A DNA stretch of 64,000 nucleotides from an uncultured Prevotellaceae bacterium (GTDB taxonomy: Bacteria; Bacteroidota; Bacteroidia; Bacteroidales; Bacteroidaceae): positions 1-64,000 of the forward strand of contig CACXIP010000009.1 in NCBI GenBank assembly GCA_902767775.1. The letters run 5' to 3'. This document shows, in pieces, positions 62,969 to 64,000 of this stretch (positions within the stretch are counted from its first letter, which is position 1; each line of letters opens with the position of its first letter). The notes under the pieces were generated by a model. That model ran no database searches. It was given only the letters and a program-made list of their open reading frames with translations, and was not told where the DNA came from. The position numbers were made by a program, and so were the translations under genes.

Positions 62969-63079
62969 TATATTTGCAACAAGATTCAAGAACAAGGAAC
63001 AAAGATTAGTTTTTTTAGTGGTTAATTAGTTTTAGTAAGTATGTCAAAAGAGGCTTGTCGTGAGACAAGCCTCTTTTTA
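62969..63079 (+). ncRNA. Candidate small RNA: promoter then terminator with no gene between
   Basis: A minus-7 box TATATTTG (62969-62976) is followed about 73 bases later by a perfect terminator (63049-63074 plus TTTTT). The predicted transcript, about 62983-63079, is near 97 bases. The only ATG frame inside (63041, MSKEACRETSLFLL) runs through the terminator and is not convincing. The next plus-strand gene is not in the window, so the promoter has no gene to serve. Expression is not shown. Confidence 0.4.
63049..63079. terminator. Bidirectional terminator between the porin and the acidic protein
   Basis: AGAGGCTTGTC (63049-63059) pairs exactly with GACAAGCCTCT (63064-63074) over a GTGA loop, with TTTTT on the plus side and an A-run AAAAG before the stem on the other. 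It can end plus- and minus-strand transcripts. Its stem and loop resemble those of the rpsA terminator. Confidence 0.8.
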
Positions 63080-63084
63080 TTGTT

Positions 63085-63119
63085 CAATCTTTAATCTTTA
63101 ATCTTTAATCTTTAATCTT
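63085..63119. repeat. 8-bp tandem repeat TTTAATCT overlapping a stop codon
   Basis: About four copies of TTTAATCT lie between the terminator and the 3-prime end of the minus-strand gene. The last copy contains the TTA that is the stop codon (TAA on the minus strand) at 63112-63114. Related units occur at 42163-42201. Confidence 0.7.
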
Positions 63120-63921
63120 CATAGTCATCCGAGATGCTTTCTGCCTCAAAGTTGAGGTCCTCAGGGTCTGTATCAAAGGTGGTGCGGTAGCTCTCCTCAG
63201 TCAACTTGTCCTCGTCGAATGCATCATCTTCTTCAGGCATGTTGTAGGTATCTTCCTCCTCCGGGAGATCCATGTCTTCGTCATCATTCTCACGGTCTTC
63301 GTCTTCACTGTCCAAATCTTCGTCAAGCAGGATATGAGGACGCTCCACTATGGGCTTGGCCTTGGCGAAGATGGCCTCTACCCACATGCCCTTGGTAATC
63401 TCAAGCACTTCAAAGCCGTCAGCTACTTTCTTTTCATACATGCCACCGCGCTTGTGCAGACGGTCCTTAGGCAAAGTGGTGGTGCTGATATCGAAACCGC
63501 TCTCGATGATGTCCTGGATGCTTTGCGACAGACTGTCCCAGCCACCGCCGAAATTACGGTCGATAACCTCGAGCAACTTCGTGGTGGAAATGTGGCGGAT
63601 GTTCTCGTAGGTAAGGTCGGTCACACGTAGGATGGGGCGCTTCTTGATGGCAAATTTGGTCTTCTCGCTATCGTCCATTTTCAGTTGTCCCACTTTATAC
63701 CCGCGCGACTCGTATTTCTTCACAACCTCTGGCTTGTCTTCTTTCACCTCTTCCACATCAAAAGCGCTCTTGATGATATCGAGGTAGTGGCGTACATAGT
63801 CTTTGATGTCTGCATCTTTCTCCGCAGCTTCCCATAGGCGGAAGATGTCATTCTCCTGCAGATCCCAGATGTTGCTCTTGTTGAGCGTTTTCAAGGTTAA
63901 TGCTTTCTTCTCTTTTTTCAT
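63112..63921 (-). CDS. Conserved acidic-tail protein of unknown function
   Basis: A 269-residue cytoplasmic protein. The N-terminus is basic (MKKEKKALTLKTLNKSNIWD), then a helical-looking domain (about 20-190) with LQENDIFRLWEAAEKDADIK, FAIKKRPILRVTDLTYENIR and IDRNFGGGWDSLSQSIQDII. From about 200 the chain is strongly acidic (EDLDSEDEDRENDDEDMDLP and on to SDDYED), nearly 70 residues. No known domain is recognised. The basic-then-acidic layout is like nucleic-acid-associated or chaperone-type proteins, but this is only a resemblance. It has a good minus-strand promoter box (63970-63977) and a leader of about 42 bases. A single gene in its unit as far as seen. Confidence 0.75.
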   Translation of the reverse strand: MKKEKKALTLKTLNKSNIWDLQENDIFRLWEAAEKDADIKDYVRHYLDIIKSAFDVEEVKEDKPEVVKKYESRGYKVGQLKMDDSEKTKFAIKKRPILRVTDLTYENIRHISTTKLLEVIDRNFGGGWDSLSQSIQDIIESGFDISTTTLPKDRLHKRGGMYEKKVADGFEVLEITKGMWVEAIFAKAKPIVERPHILLDEDLDSEDEDRENDDEDMDLPEEEDTYNMPEEDDAFDEDKLTEESYRTTFDTDPEDLNFEAESISDDYED

Positions 63922-63969
63922 ACTATTGTATTAGTGAATGAATTATTGGGCTTCTTCGATGTTTCGTTG

Positions 63970-63977
63970 CAAAAGTA
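63970..63977 (-). promoter_or_regulatory. Minus-7 box (TACTTTTG on the minus strand) for the acidic protein
   Basis: CAAAAGTA on the plus strand reads TACTTTTG on the minus strand, 49 bases before the ATG at 63921. The upstream element would lie at the window edge and cannot be judged. Confidence 0.55.
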
Positions 63978-64000
63978 AGTACTTTCCTTGTTATTTCCAA

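Overview
The window looks like chromosome of a gut or rumen Bacteroidota, most likely Prevotella or a close relative. The evidence is consistent across the sequence: repeated TAnnTTTG minus-7 boxes, sometimes with an upstream TTTG at about 19 bases; a hybrid two-component regulator next to glycoside hydrolases; GH97, GH10-esterase and GH43 enzymes; type IX secretion regulators (PorX, PorW/SprE-like); and C-terminal tails of the YDLQGR...GIYI.NGKK type. I saw no rRNA, tRNA, CRISPR array or insertion sequence.

Region by region. 1-2.2 kb: the 3-prime end of an exported protein, a decayed winged-helix (Fic-type C-terminal) fragment, and a patatin-like phospholipase with a membrane hairpin. 2.2-20.7 kb: a plus-strand polysaccharide-use block, opened by a duplicated hairpin/promoter element. 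It holds two GH97 enzymes, a NAGPA-like secreted protein, a DUF4139 protein with an inserted SusC-type N-terminal extension, a small DUF4890-like protein, a Tat-type aldo/keto reductase with ferredoxin clusters, an acetylesterase-feruloyl esterase, a GH10 xylanase-feruloyl esterase of the Xyn10D-Fae1A type, an HTCS regulator and a lipoprotein. 20.7-23.6 kb: an M16 metallopeptidase on the minus strand. 23.7-28.8 kb: an AT-richer accessory block with a gene relic, two paralogous proteasome-fold (Ntn-hydrolase) proteins, a lipoprotein and a two-TM channel with RCK-like and RyR-like domains. This is the best candidate for an undescribed system. 28.8-34.2 kb: a Sel1-repeat protein and the hexuronate genes uxaB, uxuB and uxuA. 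34.3-36.0 kb: rpsA. 36.2-40.1 kb: two GH43 enzymes in one operon. 40.2-42.2 kb: a divergently transcribed orphan membrane protein. 42.2-48.0 kb: porW/sprE-porX-tsaE. 48.2-49.9 kb: aroA and a small membrane protein. 50.1-54.2 kb: a glutamine synthetase, an ADP-forming acyl-CoA synthetase and a peroxiredoxin. 54.4-64 kb: secreted low-complexity proteins, a BspA-type LRR protein, PPi-dependent phosphofructokinase, a GH25 lysozyme, prmA, an OmpP1/FadL-like porin, a possible small RNA and an acidic conserved protein.

How the genes fit together. GH10/CE1, CE6-type/CE1 and GH43 enzymes would remove xylan backbone, ferulate, acetyl and arabinose or xylose side groups. GH97 enzymes would remove alpha-galactoside-type residues. 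Glucuronate released from glucuronoxylan could enter metabolism through UxuB and UxuA, and galacturonate through UxaB. The HTCS at 16-20 kb is the obvious local regulator. No SusC/SusD pair is inside the window. The PorX/PorW genes fit with type IX-like tails on two exported proteins here.

Starts were moved downstream where a promoter box, a signal peptide or both argued for it (4440, 5271, 20162, 23634, 38002, 40260, 47994, 48608, 54231). All functional calls are from reading motifs by eye; no database search was run.
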